A stretch of 64,000 nucleotides of DNA from Fragum whitleyi. Lineage: Eukaryota; Mollusca; Bivalvia; Cardiida; Cardiidae. This document shows, piece by piece, positions 27,301 through 42,300 of this stretch. Under the pieces are notes generated by a model. The model worked only from the letters and a program-made list of their open reading frames with translations. It ran no database searches and was not told the DNA's origin. The translations under genes were made by a program, and so were the position numbers. The stretch's first letter is position 1. Every line of letters starts with the position of its first letter. The DNA is taken from contig OX411547.1 of NCBI GenBank assembly GCA_948146395.1, forward strand, positions 34,679,868 through 34,743,867. The letters are read 5' to 3'.

Positions 27301-30300
27301 CAATTGTTACAGACATTATGGTGGAAAGACTTAAAGCTTATTAAATGTATGAGCTATTCTTTCACTTATTTTCCTTCACACAATCAACATTTGGAAGAGA
27401 AGCTAAAATGTACAAGCCATTAACTCAAGCACAATTGGAATTATTTTAAAAAGCTAAAGTAAAGTACTGTACTAACATAGATTTTCTGAAATTTTGTTTC
27501 AAATCACTTTTTCTAATTCTGGTTTTGCATTACAATCAAACCTCAATATATTATACAGAAATAATTAACATATAGATTTAAAGTCTAAAAACTAAACCAA
27601 ATTATTTCTTTGTATGAATTTCTCAAGTCCCTTTTCACAAAATGTCACTCTAAAGATTTTAAGCATGCAGAATCATTATGCTTTTGTGAATTTTTAGCTC
27701 CACTGGCCGAAGGCCAGCGAGCTATTGTCATGGCGAAGTGTCCATTGTGCGTCTGTCCGTGCGTAATCTTTTTCTTTAAACATCTCCTTCCAAACCAATA
27801 GACGGATTTTAACGAAACTTGGTAGAAATGACCCTTGGGTGGCCCTCTTCTTAAATTGTTCAAAGAATTTTGATTGGCCCATTAATATGGGCGTGGCAGG
27901 GTGGGGCTTATTTTGAGCCCGAAATCTTTGAACGACATCTCCTCCAGAACCACTGGGCCGATTTCAATGAATCTTAAGCAGAATGTTCCTTGGGTGACCC
28001 TTTACTTAAATTGTTCAAGAAATATTGAATGGTCCATAAATATGGATGTGGCAGGGCGGGGCTTATTTTGAGCCCGAATTTTTTGAACGACATTTCCTCC
28101 TGAACCACTGGGCCGATTTCAATGAAGCTTTATCAGAATGTTCTTTGGGTGACCCTTTACTTAAATTGTTCAAGAAATTTTGATTTGTCCATAAATATGT
28201 GCGTGGAAGGGCGGGGCTTATTTTTAGTCCAAAATCTTTGAACGACATTTTCTCCTGAACCACTTGGCTGATTTCATGAAACTTTAACAGAATGTTCCTT
28301 CGGTGACCCTTTACTTAAATTGTTCAAGAAATTTTGATTGGCCCATAAATTTGGGCGTGGTAGGGATGGGCCTATTTTGAGCCTGAAACTTTCAAATGGC
28401 ATTTTCTTCTGAACCACTTGGCATATTTCAATGAAGCTTTACCAGAATGTTCCTTGAGTTTCTCTCTTCAAAAATTGAGGCCAAAATCTTTGAACGATAT
28501 CTCCTCCGGAACCACTCGGCCAATTGCAATGAAACTTTACCAGAATGTTTCTTGGGTGACTATTTACTTAAATTGTTCAAAAAATTTTGTTTTGTCTAGA
28601 AATATGGGCATGGCAGGGGGGGGCCTATTTTGAGCCCGAAATCTTTGAATGACATCTCCTTCTGAACCTTATGTTTTAATAAGATGGGTCAAGGGTTGCA
28701 GGTTCATTGTGATTGAGTATTTTGGTGCAGTATGTACCAGAACCAGTTAATCATTATTAAATTGGTCTTAGGAGATTTTGGAGTGTCAATGTATTCATTT
28801 AAAGTAAGCTTTATTTAATGAAAGTCTAAAGATTTTAAAGCCAGTGGAGCGATACAGGCCCTCTTTGGCCTCTTGTTATTTTTTGTTATTGCTGAAAGTC
28901 AGGCTATTATTTGAAGAGATTATTTTTTGTATAAAGTCAATATCAGAATACAAATTCATTACAAGCAGATATGGTCACCTATTTTTTTTGTGGTAGATCT
29001 AATACAATACTTTAGGATTCTATAAAAAGTAAAGCCATAAATGAAATATGGAAAGATAATTATTTTTAGAGCAATTTATTTATGTTTGGAGAGAATTTTT
29101 TTTGATAACTTGAAATGTTCAGAAGTATTTAATTATATTGAGGTTTGAGTGTACTATAACTGTTGTTTCTAACCAAACTAACAAAGCACTAAGCCAGGCA
29201 GGATAAAATAGCTAGAGCTAAGTACTGCATAGCTGTCTTTCTAACAAAGTACGCTTTCACTAACACATTTAACCTTTTACCAAACAACTAATTGACAGTA
29301 CAAAAATATTGCATGTGCCAATGAATATAAGCACATAATGATGACTCAGCACAAAATGGTTGTAACTCCCTATAAACATATAGGGAGTTACAACTGTTAA
29401 GCACCAAGTCATCGAAAAACAGTTTTGAGCTTGCTCTTTGAAATCAGTTGATATTGACTGTAAATGCATCTTGTCAAATAATTTGTAAGTAAATTTGTCA
29501 GGATCTTTGAATTTTGCAATTGTTTGGTAAGCTGTTAAAGCAGTAAGTTTTGCTTTGTAAGCGCTGTTTAATTCATTGTCCAGCATTTTTCCAATGATCA
29601 AATTAATTGATTGTTTTATACTACTTTCAGGTTATAAAGAAGAGCTAGCAAACGTGTTACCATTGGATGCTAATGGAAATCCATATCTTCCCCCTTTACC
29701 AGCTAAATCTTTGGGTAAGCATCAGTAACACTATCTATTTAGTATCTTTTTATCCATAAGTCTGCTAGTACATCCGATTTTGCCAAGACAATTACTACTA
29801 CATTTGTGATTTAATTTCTAAATTACTTAGCATATTTGATCTTCATTATGAATAGATGTACTATGTAAAAGTAAGTTCCTGGAGGCTCTTAGATAAAGGT
29901 CATAGGACAAGGTCAAATGAGCATGTGCATGACATTTCCAACAATTTCACATCTGTGCAAGGTAGACACATAGGGTAGCGTTTACAAAGACACACATTTT
30001 TAATATTAAGGGCATGGGGAAGATTCTTGCCAGACTGTGTGGCTGCACAGGCTGGCCAGAAGCTTTGCTTTGCAAACATTGGAAATTGTTGGAAATGTCC
30101 CACACAAGCTCAAATGATAAGAATGAGCTTGTCCAAAGCATACCTCCTACATATATGGATGGGTTATGAAATAGCTTGACACATACAATACAATGAGTAG
30201 CTGTGCCATTTAAAATAAATTCTCATATAGATCCAAAGACAATGAACAGCTCAAGGATAAATCGTCGCTTTGGTCCAAATTTTACTGGCTTGAAAAATTT

Positions 30301-33300
30301 TTCTTGCTTGAAAAATTTTACTGGCTTGAAAAATTTTACTGGCTTGAAAGCTGTTGCCATGGGACAACCTAGACCTAGACTTGCCCATGTCTCATGCTGG
30401 TTGTCAAATGGTTTAAACCTATTTATATTACATTGATTGGGAAACAAGTTCTTACAACTTATATTAATCCTTCTCAATTCTGCTTCCTGGAAAATTCATC
30501 AGTACTCACGCTGAATGTGTGGGCCAATGAAAGAACCAAGATGGATAGCCCCATCCGGGAATTGAACTCAGGACCTTTGGGTCAAGAGACCAACGCTACT
30601 GTAGACCACAGACACCACCTTGTCAAATACAATATACTTTAGTATCTCTATAGAGTACATTAATTTGGTCAAGTGAATTAGCCTGCTTGAATTTAAGATA
30701 AATTCCAGTGCATGAATCAATAATGTATCATTTCCTTTTTTTTGGAACATATTTTAAAGACGCATGCAGCTGAGCGTTAAAGTATATTTCATACTCATCT
30801 CTTGAATGGAAATATTCTTAAATTTTATCTATTACAGGTCCAAGACCAGCTAGGCCATTTAATCTCACAGCTTCACTTTATAACAGACAAATAAGTTTAC
30901 GGTGGACAGCACCCAACAATTCTAGTGTGAAAATATTTCAATATATCGTGGAATATAACACGGGTAACAACTGGGTACAGGCAGGCCGTGTCCCCATAGA
31001 CGTTCGTGTTACAGACATTCCAGCGGAGACCTCATTTACGTTTACGAGTGTAGATCAGGGAAAATTGTACAAGTTTCGAGTGTTTTCCAGAGGTGTTTTA
31101 TCCTTCAGTGTGCCTAGTCCGTCGGTGACTGTGTCAGTGCCAGAAGGTAATAAAAATAGATTGTTGTTTTAATTCTGAAATCTCAGAATTTTAGAATCTA
31201 GCATTTTAGAATTGAACTGACACTATGAAATTAACAATTATAGCATTTCCTAACTGTAAAGAGAAAGAGGTTAGGATTTGATAAAATTTGGCTTTAAAAT
31301 GTAGCTTGATTGGAAAAAAAAGCTGACTGATAATGAATTACATACTTGGTTGCTTTAACCCGTTGCTGTTTAATCCCTGCATTTTACGTGTCTGTGATTT
31401 CATGATTGAGAAAACATTGTGAAAAAAAGAAGAAATTGCTTCTGACAAGCAATTTCTTCTTTTTCCACACTATTTTCTACCCTTCTGAATGGTTATTTTT
31501 TCAAATTCAATCCACTTAAAATTTTCGTCTGCAAAACCTTTGAATTTGGACAGGTCCAAAATTTTGTAATTTTGTAAATGTTTAATGTTCATGTTAACCC
31601 TAATTGAAGACCGAATTGAGGCAGAGTTATGTATTGCTTTTAAGGCATGACTTCTTTTAAATTTTATAATATTATAATAATTTTATGCCCCTGCATTGAT
31701 CAAAAGATCAAAGACATATTCTACCGTTGTCTGTGTGTTTAAGTATCTGTCCTTCCAAATGTCTGTCTGCAAAAACCAGCAAAGACTTTACATTGCTAAT
31801 TACCTAAAGAGAATTTAAGATTCAACACTCATATTTGGCATGATAATAGATCTCTGGAGTACACCTCTTCAGATTGTAAGATCATATAATGCAACAATTT
31901 TTAAAAATAGCTGTTCTATGGGCATATGTGTTTCACATACACACACACATCTTGTTTGTATGAAAGCTAGTGATGGGCAGATTAATCGATTATAATCGAT
32001 AATCAGTTGGTTTGGGCTTTTGATTGTGATAATCGACTAAAAAATTTCATAATCAATTAATCAGTGCCAAACACATACATGAAAGCCATTATGCATTGTT
32101 TTCAAAACCGACATCACATTGATGGCTCAGCGTGAAACAGTTGTAACTGCCTATATGTTTATAGGCAGTTACAACTGTTTCATGCTGATCCATGAAGTAA
32201 GTAGAAAAATCTGCAGAAAGAGTCTTTGGGTCATTAGTTTTTACTAAACTTTCACATTCTATTCTTCAAAGGATGATACTGGGAGTGCTGTATTATTAAT
32301 TTCTAAGAGAACAATTGTATAATCGATTATTAGTTGATTTACTCTTCCAACTAAAAACCAATTATCGATTGTGATTTGAAACCAATTGCCCAACACTAAT
32401 GAAAGCATATCTTATCTTTGATAACTGAACGATTTGCAATGATTTTTCATTTCATATTACTAACAGAATGAAGAATGACCACCATTTTGCAAAAAAATCA
32501 AAGCTAACAATTGACCTCATGTTGTAATATTGACTCCATCAAATTTATTCACATTGCAGATTTTCGTGCACCAAAGTACAGTGGCAGTGATTTTCCTTCA
32601 GAAGAGGGTACTAATAAATATGATTACGATGTCAATTTATTTTGTATCGATTCTATCTTTATTTATACATTTGTGATCTGTCAGGCAATAAGAGATCATC
32701 TGTGAAGTGCTTGGAACGAATATTTTTGAAAAAAGAGATAAGAGCCTAAAATTGTACTTTTTGGTACTCAACTGAGTATTTGTTCAAACTCCAGTTTGGT
32801 AAATTGCTACTTAAAACATTCTTTATACAGTTTAAGTTGTAATATACAATTGAATGAATTGTGTATTACAACTTAAACTGTATATTAAATGTTATAAGTG
32901 GCAATTTACAAATATGATATTTTGTTTCCATGTATGTATCAACCATTTCAGTAGAAATACAACATTAATCTTGCGTTGAAGTGTGTGTAAATTCTCAATT
33001 GAGCACAAAAAAAGTTTTAAAATCACAATCCCAGATTCTACATAGGTGAAATAGTCATTTTGTTGGAAAAAACAGTGAAGGAAAGTCAAATGACTTTTCT
33101 AGATTCATTTAGTCCCGCTAGAATGCATGCTTGTACAGCGGTAAATTTTTCCTCCATTCTTAGTGGATGTTCTATTTGAAAGAAATTTTCAGATAGCTCC
33201 AAGTTCAAGGTCACAACTCAGGGTCAAACATTAAAATGTTAGTTTGAAAACTGGTGTCCTGCAACAACCACCTTATTTGTTGGTCTTTCCAGATGGTCCC

Positions 33301-36300
33301 TTTTAGGTAGACAGGTCACAATAGGGGTTGGTTCCAAAACTATTCAAAGTTTTGTATGATATTTACATGTTGAAAGGTTTTATACTGATCCCCTGAAAGA
33401 GGCTTTGGATTATTCAATGTAGACTTACTATTGTTTAGAGCAACATTGTGTTAAGTGCTCAGCGGCATTTACAGTGTTGCCCTACTTCAACCCTTATCCT
33501 GCTGAATTTAAATTTTGATTAAAAAAAAAAAAAAGTCCAATTTTGGGACACAGGGGAATTGAAATTCACATTTTCTGCACTTGTCCCTGGACAAGTAAAA
33601 CAAGATTTTCTACTTGTCTAGGATCAACAGTAGCTTGTCTGCAAAAAACGTGAATAGATGAATAAGAGAAAATATTGTTTTTGGAGAAGAAAATGCTGGA
33701 GCTCAACATTTTCTTCATTGAAAACAATATTTTCTACCTTTTGATATTAACATTTGGCTAATTAATCTCTTACCTCTGTCAAGTACCATTCCAAGACTTG
33801 TCCTCGATTTACTTGTCCACAGGCAAGTGGCATAGAAAAATGTCCTTGCCAACAGGTAGAAAAACCCGTGTCTGATAAGTCGGGCATGGGAATTCCACAC
33901 CCCTGGGGACATGCCAATAATGTTTAAGCGGAAAGAAGACAGTGTAGCCTAAGATCAGACTGCACACTTGTGCTGTCTGATCTTAGTCTATTTTTTTCTG
34001 CCAAATCTTTGCACAGCATGAGAAGGGTTGATAATGGTATGCATGCTTTTATTTAGCCAAGTTTTAAACACATTCACAGCTTTATATTTTCATTTCTTAT
34101 CTGTCCTAATGTGGTATTGTAGTTCAACATTTTTGCTCAAATATATTTGATTCTCCATCATTCTATCTTGCACAAAATTCTTAAGTTATTGCAATCAATA
34201 TGTTGTTTTTTCACATTTATTATGTTGTCTTGTGACTTAAATCATGTGTCCCTTTAGTGGTTGTTCTTTTATAATCAAGAATTAGCTAACAAATACCTCA
34301 TATATTTGTTGACAAGTTATTAATTTCACCATTTCATCCTTTAACTATGAATGAAATCAGTTGCTGAAACATGCTGTTATTAACTTGGTTTCTTTGACAG
34401 CTGAGATGAAGGTATCAGTTGAAGGTCAAATGACAAAAAGATTGATTAACTTTCTACTTTTAACACTGACATTCATCCACTTTTTAATAAGGCTAGTTTC
34501 ATGCTTATGGTTGTTCATAGGCTCAATTTTCTTTTTTTGTTAGGCCCTAGGTCAAAGTCATGTGACAAAGTGGAGCGAGTTGAGACATTTTGAATAATAC
34601 CACTTTATAACCCATACAAAAGACAATATATGTGAATCTTTGTGGCACCCTTTTTCAGTTACAAAAAATAAAAAATAGATAAATAGCTTTCTTCACATTA
34701 AGCTTAATTACTTATCATAACTAATATCGTATCCTTGAAAATGGCAAAAAACATTCAGTTACATCTTCTAGTATTATTTTCTATAGATCTATTGCCAATT
34801 AATGAATAAAATAACTGTACGGGCATGCTAGGCAATAATTTTAACTTTATTAGAAACTTTAATTCCTTCAAACTTAAAGAAATCCCTCACAGAATTTCAA
34901 TATAAGTGTTACTGGGAATATTAATTTTTGTAATGATAATTGACTTTCAAAATAAGCTATATTGCATGTAATGATCACTTGTTTTTGCATTCCACTTTTT
35001 GCAATTGGAGATTAGACCAGTACATTGTAATGAGAATTGAATAGATACGTTGAATACATGGTTATTTTTGGGAGAGGTTATTATTGCATGGTGGACTAAA
35101 CTTCTGGGAGATGAGGCTTTGGTTAGGTTTTGTAAGATGTGATCATCCAATTCAAAAAATGTCTCTGTTTTGATTCTTATTAAATACATGTATAAAGAAT
35201 GCTATTTTGACACTATATAATACTTAATATACATAACCACATGCAGTCTTAATAAGGTTTGTCAGGGGTACTGATAAGAGGGGTTAAAGCTTGTCAAAAT
35301 CTTTAGTTCTCAATGAAACCATATGTTGTGGGTACTCATTTGAATTGTCTTATGGAGACAATTCAAATGAGTACCCACACAATATAGGGTTTGTGCAAAC
35401 AATATTTAGATTATTTGAATCTAACATCCAAAATACCCCCTCTATCTGTAGCTCTGGTTTGTTAAAGTTTTGCCTTTATCATGCAGAGCCAGGAACATTT
35501 CAAGAATAATTTACAAAGACAAAACTGCTTATACATACAGTCTGATGGTAGACAAAATCCCAAATTTGTACCTTTTGAATTAAGAAATAAAGCTTTAAAA
35601 TTGAATCCCCACAATCACTTTTACTCTTTTAATTTAGTTACAGTTCTGAAAAGATTATTTTTTTAAGCAAGACAACAGTTAAGATGATTATGATAAATAT
35701 GGGCAAATGATTTCATTCACAAAGAAATAAGAACAGATCCTAATATTTCACTGTACTATATATTTACAGAGGATGACTTTGGTCTGTCTCCTACAGAAAT
35801 TGGTGGAATTCTTGGTGGTGCCCTCTTCCTGGTGGTGGCCATTACATTGTCAATTATAGCCATTCTGTGTAATAGGCGGAAAAATAGAAAACGGAGAGCT
35901 AAATATGGTAGGTGCTTTAATGTTATGAGGGTTTGACACTTACTTTTGTGTCTTAGGGAGTCAACCCCTGTGTTCAGGATAACTGAAAATGGCAAACTGT
36001 TACAAACTATACTTTTCCTTGCACATAAGTGCATGTGCAAATTGAGGTATTATTTGCATACAGGTTGCCACATTTTGCTATCCTGAAGGAAGGACCTGGG
36101 ACGCCTAAATTATGAAATAAAGAAGTCTGCACTAAAAGTAAAGTGTTAAAATTTTCAATTTGGGTAGAGCTTTTTGGAAAAGAGGAAATAGTTCCTCCCC
36201 AAGAATTTCTACTTAATTACAAAGTTATTACTTAGTCTAGTAAAGCAATTTACCAAAACTTTTGTATCAAACAGATCTAAGAATTTTGACAAAGAAAAAT

Positions 36301-39300
36301 TGAAAAAGGAACTGCTCTGCTCTTTTACTTTACAAAATTTTCTCATATAATCAATGGGACCATTGGCTTCCTAACTTGAAAAATAAAGGAATGCTGTCTT
36401 GGGATAAGGGGTCCCAGCAGATTCCTGTTTCGTCGAACTAACAACAATAAAAACATCAAAACCCTTGTTATCAGACACTAAGATTATTGATGGCTCAGTA
36501 CAAAACAGATATAAGTGCCTATATATTTAAAGGCAATAGTTTTGTTCTGACCTCTTGAAATGTAAATTGAAAGCGGCATAAAACCAGATTCAAACAAACA
36601 AACAAACCCCTTGAAATGTGGAAGTTGCCTAAACCTGTCGATCTAACTGCTTTTTTTTTAGCTCACCTGAGCACGAAGTGCTCATGTGAGCTATTGTGAT
36701 CACCTTGCGTCCGGCGTCCGTCCGTCGTCCGGCGTCCGTCAACAATTTCTTTAAACGACATCTCCTCCTAAACTACTTGGCCAATTAACACCAAATTTTA
36801 CAGAAATGTTGCTTAGGTGGTCCCCTTCAAAAATAGCTAAAAGAATTGAAATCCATGAAAAACTCTGGTTGCTATGGCAACAAAAGGTGAAATTTTAAGA
36901 AAATCTTTAAAATTCTTCTTCTTCTCAACCAGTAGTCCTACAGACTTAAAACCTGGCATGAATGATCAGTTTATAGACCTGAATTAAAATAGCTAAAATC
37001 ATATCTTTTGGGCCACCAGGTGCAGAGCACCAGGGGGGAGGTGGTAATACTTTGGGTAAATTTTGTAATCTTTAAGCTTCTTCTTCTTCGGAACCAGGAG
37101 CCCTACAGACTTGAAAATTGGTATGGATGATCAGCTCATAGACCTTAATAAAAATAGCTAAAATCATATCTGTCGGGCTGCCAGGTGCGGAGCAGCAGGG
37201 GGGAGGGGGTAGTACTTTTGTGAAAATTTTGTAATCTTTAACCTTCTTCTTCTTCTGAACAAGGAGCTTGACAGATTTGAATATTGGCATGGATGATCAG
37301 CATATGGACCTTTATAAAAATAGCTAAAATCATGACTGTAGATTCACCAGGTGCGGAGCACCAGGGGGGAGAGGGTAGTACTTTTGTGAAAATTTTGTAA
37401 TCTTTAACCTTCTTCTTCTTCTGAACCACAAGCCCTACAGACTTGAAAATTGGCATGGAGGATCAGCTCTTAGCCCTTAATAAAAATAGCTAAAATCATG
37501 ACTGTAGATTCACCAGGTGCGGAGCACCAGGGGGGAAGGGGGTTGTACTTTTGTGAAAATTTTGTAACTAACCTTCATCTTCTAATGAACCAGGAGCCCT
37601 ATAGACTTCAATATTGGAATGGATGCTAAGCATATGGATCTAAAATAAAATAGCTAAAATCATGAATGTAGGGCTACCAGATGCGGAGCATTAGGGGGGA
37701 GGGGGTAGTACTTTTGATTAATTTTGAAATCTTTAACCTTATTCTTCTCCTGGATCAGGAACCCTACAGACTTGAAAATTGTCATGGGTAATCAATATAT
37801 TGACATTAATAAAAATAGCTAAAATCATGACTGTAGGGTCACCAGGTGCTGAGTGTCTTGGGGAGGGGTTAGTACTTTGGATCATTTTTGAAATCTTTAA
37901 ACTTCTTCTAATGAACCAGGTCCTACAGACTTGAAAATTGGTATGGATGATCAGCATATCGACATTAATTGAATTAGCTAAAATCATGACTGTAGATTCA
38001 CCAGGTGCAGAGCATCTTGGGGGAGGGGGAGTGCTTTGTTGAGAATTTTGAATCCCTACTGCCTTTATATTTGACATGGATTGATCAACTCATTAAAGAA
38101 AACTTTAAAAGTCTCAGACTCAGCCTGTATATCTGGCATAGATTAGCTGATCACAGACCATTTATGGAAAAAGCTTAAATAAATATTGACCAGGGGAGGA
38201 GCAGAGGGGGGGGGGGGATTATTTCAAATGTTATCTGATTGAATAAGTGAAAATCTCTTTTTCTGTGGTTAAATGGACATACCTAGGTAATGAAGCTTTT
38301 TTCTCGGGTGAGCGACCCAGGGCCAACGGCCCTCTTGTTATGTCAAGGTCATATTTCAAAATTGTTTTCCACACCAAGGGTCTAAGTCATCTAAGGCAAC
38401 CGTCCTAGTGCAGTTGGAAGTGCACCAGATAGCATTCCAACATTTGTCAGTGTTCTTCTAAAAACTCAAAACTACAGCTTGTTTAGAGCTGTAGTTAAGG
38501 GTTTTAGCAGAATATTGACAATTTGTCTCCCATCAATGGGTAATGGTTATCCTAACAGAGGTACAGATAAGAGGGGATAAAAGTCATTCTTAAATCTTTA
38601 TTTTCAACAAAACCCAATGTTTTGGGTACTCATTTGAATTGTCTTGACAAGACGATTCAAATGAGTACCAACAATTTTGGGTTTATGCTATGTTTTATTG
38701 AAATACTTTGATCTAAAATCCAAAATACCCCCTCTATCTTGCATCTTGCCTAAGTTGGATAGTAGCTAGTAAAGGAAGCAATGGTTGTACTTGTGCAAGA
38801 AATAACAAGAATCCATTGTTAGGTGCTCTAGCTGTCCCAATTTGACTGAAAAACTGTAAAAAGCAGTGTTAAACACAAAACATTACTTTGAGTCAATTAA
38901 ATGAATTAACTTTGTATTTGCAGGTAATGTTAAGTATCTTGGACCACCGGGTGATGACCCTAGACCGTAAGTATTCTGGAAAGCATTTCTAGTTTTTCAT
39001 AATTTCAAACCTGGTTAGATGTTACTTTTAAGTTAAAACTTAAGATTTTCTTCTTTGGCAGATTTGGGGGCATATTGTTTTACCATTGTCTCTGTCTTTC
39101 TGTCCTCAAAACTTTACCAAAAAGCTCAAATGGCTTATTTCTTTTAAAGCTCTTTAAGATACAATGCCCATATTTGGCATGATCATAGCTCCTTGATAGC
39201 CATCTACTGATACCAAGGTCAAGGTCAAATCTTACAAATTTTGCTGATTAGGGGGCAATTGTGTTTAACGTGCACACCTTGTTTATTCAGTGAAATGTGG

Positions 39301-42300
39301 AGATTGCTTTTGACTTTCTCAACAAAAGTGAAATCTTTGACATAATGTAAAAACCTTTTTTTTTTCTATGTCAATATTCAAATGAATTTTTTTCATGTGA
39401 ATAGAAAGTGTGTTTGTAGTTCTAAAATTATTGGTTACTGTAGTTCAATGACATGTCTGAGTTTCATAGAACCTTGTGCAAATTGTGCATTTTCTGCATT
39501 ATATCTAATTCAGTTGTTAGTTTGAATTAAAACATTTCATTTGACATAAAAATTTTGATTATCTTCCTAATTATAGAGTATTCTAATTCTTATCAAATAA
39601 TTCATGTAATAGAGTTTACTATATTAACTTCAGCACTAAATTTATTATGCCCCCCTTTGAAGAAGAGGGGGTATATTGCTTTGCACTTGTCGGTCGGTCA
39701 GTCGGTCCATCCATAGACCGTTTTTGTCTAGAGCATATCTCAAAAAGTATACAAGCTAAGATCATGAAACTTCACAAGTAGATAGATCTAATTGAGTAGA
39801 AGTGAAGTGCACAAGAACCATAACACTACTCATCATATTTTGTGAGTTTTCGCCCTTTATTGATTGACCAAGAATTGGCTGTTGACCTGCTTTAATGGGT
39901 TACATAAATGTTACACAAACATCTCTTGTTTTGGGATAATTTTGGTTTTATTGTCTCCAACAGTATCACTAGTTTTCTCATTTAGCTTATTTTTTTCTTT
40001 TATTTGGGTCTGTAATATGCACATGTGATCTTAGTCTTTACCATCTGATTTTCCTTTGTAAACCAGGAAAATTTCAAAATAGAATTTTCAAGTTAAATAC
40101 TTAGAAGTTTTTGAGGTACTTTGATTTTAATGCACTTTTCCCTAGGTGCTTATTCAGCATGACAAGGGTTAAAATTATTATGCACTTTTGAAATACAGTC
40201 AAACATGTCTTAGGGGCCATCTGTATTCAGCAAGCAACCTGCAAAAAGCAAGCAGCCACTAAGTTACAAAATGAACCATTTGCACTGGAATTGACCTATT
40301 AAAAGCAAGCACCTGTATTAATTCGGTGCTTGACTGTACATTATTAGAACTCCTAGCCATAATTTAAGTTAGAGCTTAAATTCAGTATTATTTTTCAGAA
40401 GATGCACAAGTTTGTAAGCAAATATGAACTCAGACTGAAGTTTTCATTTGGAAATCTAAATTTTAATAACATTACAGGAGCTCATTGGTTAGTTAGCCTT
40501 AATTATAAATAAAAGCACTTCTCATTAAATTTTTAAATAAAAATATTTCATTCATTGTTAACTTTTTGAGTTGTATATTTTTTGGCTTTCATTTCCATGG
40601 TAACAGGATAAACAACAAAAAAGGTACTTGCGTTATTTAGCTGTTTACCCTCTGGCATGTGTTTTGAATTCTATACCACGAGCAATTAAGAAGATATATA
40701 TTATACCAAAAAGGATGTCATCATTTTCCTAGTAATCAAATCCAAGTCCTATCGCTGAAAACTTACAAAAGCCTGTATCAAATGGGCCCTTATGGTAATG
40801 GACCCAAACTAGTTCAGCAACGTTTTGGGAGTTATGAACTTTAACAGTGTTAACTGAGGTTTCCTAATGATTTCAACATTGTGAAAGATCCATAGTTTGG
40901 AAATGATGAAGAACTATAATGGTTCCACTATCTTCTTACCTTTTTGCAAAAGGAATTAGAAGTAAAAAATGTTATTTCACAATGACAGTTCTTAGGCCTT
41001 GGCTAGACTTAATTTAGTTGTCAATTTAGGAGTTGTGAGTTTGAACCCACATAATAACAAAATTCATTTGTCTCCCACTATGGGCAAATGATACGGAGTT
41101 GAGCTGAGAAGGATGAGCATCAGCTTGGATAGCCTGAATACAGATAAGAGAAGGGGGGGGGGGGGGGGGGGGGGGGGGTAATGCCAGTCTAAAGTCTTTA
41201 TTTCTCGATGAAACACTATGTTGTTGGTACTCATTAGAATTGTCTTGACGAGACAATTATAATGAGTACCAACATCATGAGGTTTGCGCTATAATTATTG
41301 AAACGCTTTGATATAAAATCCAAAATACCACCTATATCTATGTCTGAGAAATGATGTGAAGTCATCGATAGGTGAAAAGATCATTCTTCTTCCTTCATAA
41401 ATGTAGCCGCGGTCATAGCCCAGTTGGTAGCGCCTCGGACTGTCAATCTAGAGATCGCGGGTTCGATCCCCGACGGCGGCACTCATTCTTTTCGACTATT
41501 TGTCTCTCACCAATGGGTTGAAAATCGTAGACCTATGTGAGATAGTGGCTTGAGGCTAGGAAAGAATGTGGTGGTTGTACTGGTGATAGAAAAACAAGGA
41601 ATCCATTGTTAGGTGCTCCAGCCGCCGCGATATAACTGAAATAATGTTGAAAGCGGCGTTAAACTCCATTCAATCAATCAATCCTTCATAAATGTCCATG
41701 AAAGTAAATTTTGTAATTGTGAGATTTTGAAAGAATGAATTAATTCTTGCTGTGGTATGGAATTCATAGTTCAATATTGTATAATTTATTTTTCAGTTCT
41801 TTTATAAAGTCTTCTTTGCTCTACTTGATAAAGTTTGATCCATTTTAATTTGACCTACTCTTTTGTCATGAAAAATCTTATATTGGCAGCCATTACTGTA
41901 AACGGGGTAATTTTGGCGGTAGTTTTATATTGGCTATATTGGCGTTCAAGCTAAATGCGCCAAAATTAATCCACCGCCAATATTTGTCATTATTAAATAA
42001 GAAATTTCTTTATTATGATAGATATGAAATCTATATATATTTTAAGAAATGTCAAAGATATTCAGACCATACTTGTTATTATGCTGACAACGTTGACATT
42101 TCGACGGATCAGCGTAATACTATTGTAAGTGCCTATAAATTATAGGCACTTACAATAGTATTGTACTGATCCCTCAATTCCAAGTTTCCAGATACAAGTT
42201 GGCTGATACCTTGTTATGAAATCACACCGAAAAAGAGTGAAAAACTTTTACACGCATTATTACGATAAAAAAATGGTGTGAAAACAAACTATTGTCAAGT

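Noticed and set aside
27610..27882. Overlapping ORFs on both strands near 27700
   Set aside because: All lie on the 5' end of a repeat element present at 42334 and 59107 with the same frames.
37072..38077. Minus-strand ORFs of 72 and 112 codons with repeated 'LPPPP' segments
   Set aside because: They follow the tandem units of the element at 36660-38338; near-identical peptides recur each unit.
40607..40623. 17-nt possible micro-exon between 'ggtaacag' and 'gtacttgc'
   Set aside because: Its length would shift the frame of the tail exon and stop after about 20 codons. The sites are weak and nothing else supports it; a truncated isoform cannot be excluded without transcripts.
41405..41480. 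Functional tRNA gene (Asp-like)
   Set aside because: Box A and box B and end pairing exist, but the anticodon stem is mispaired and it is followed by a SINE body, tail and target duplication.
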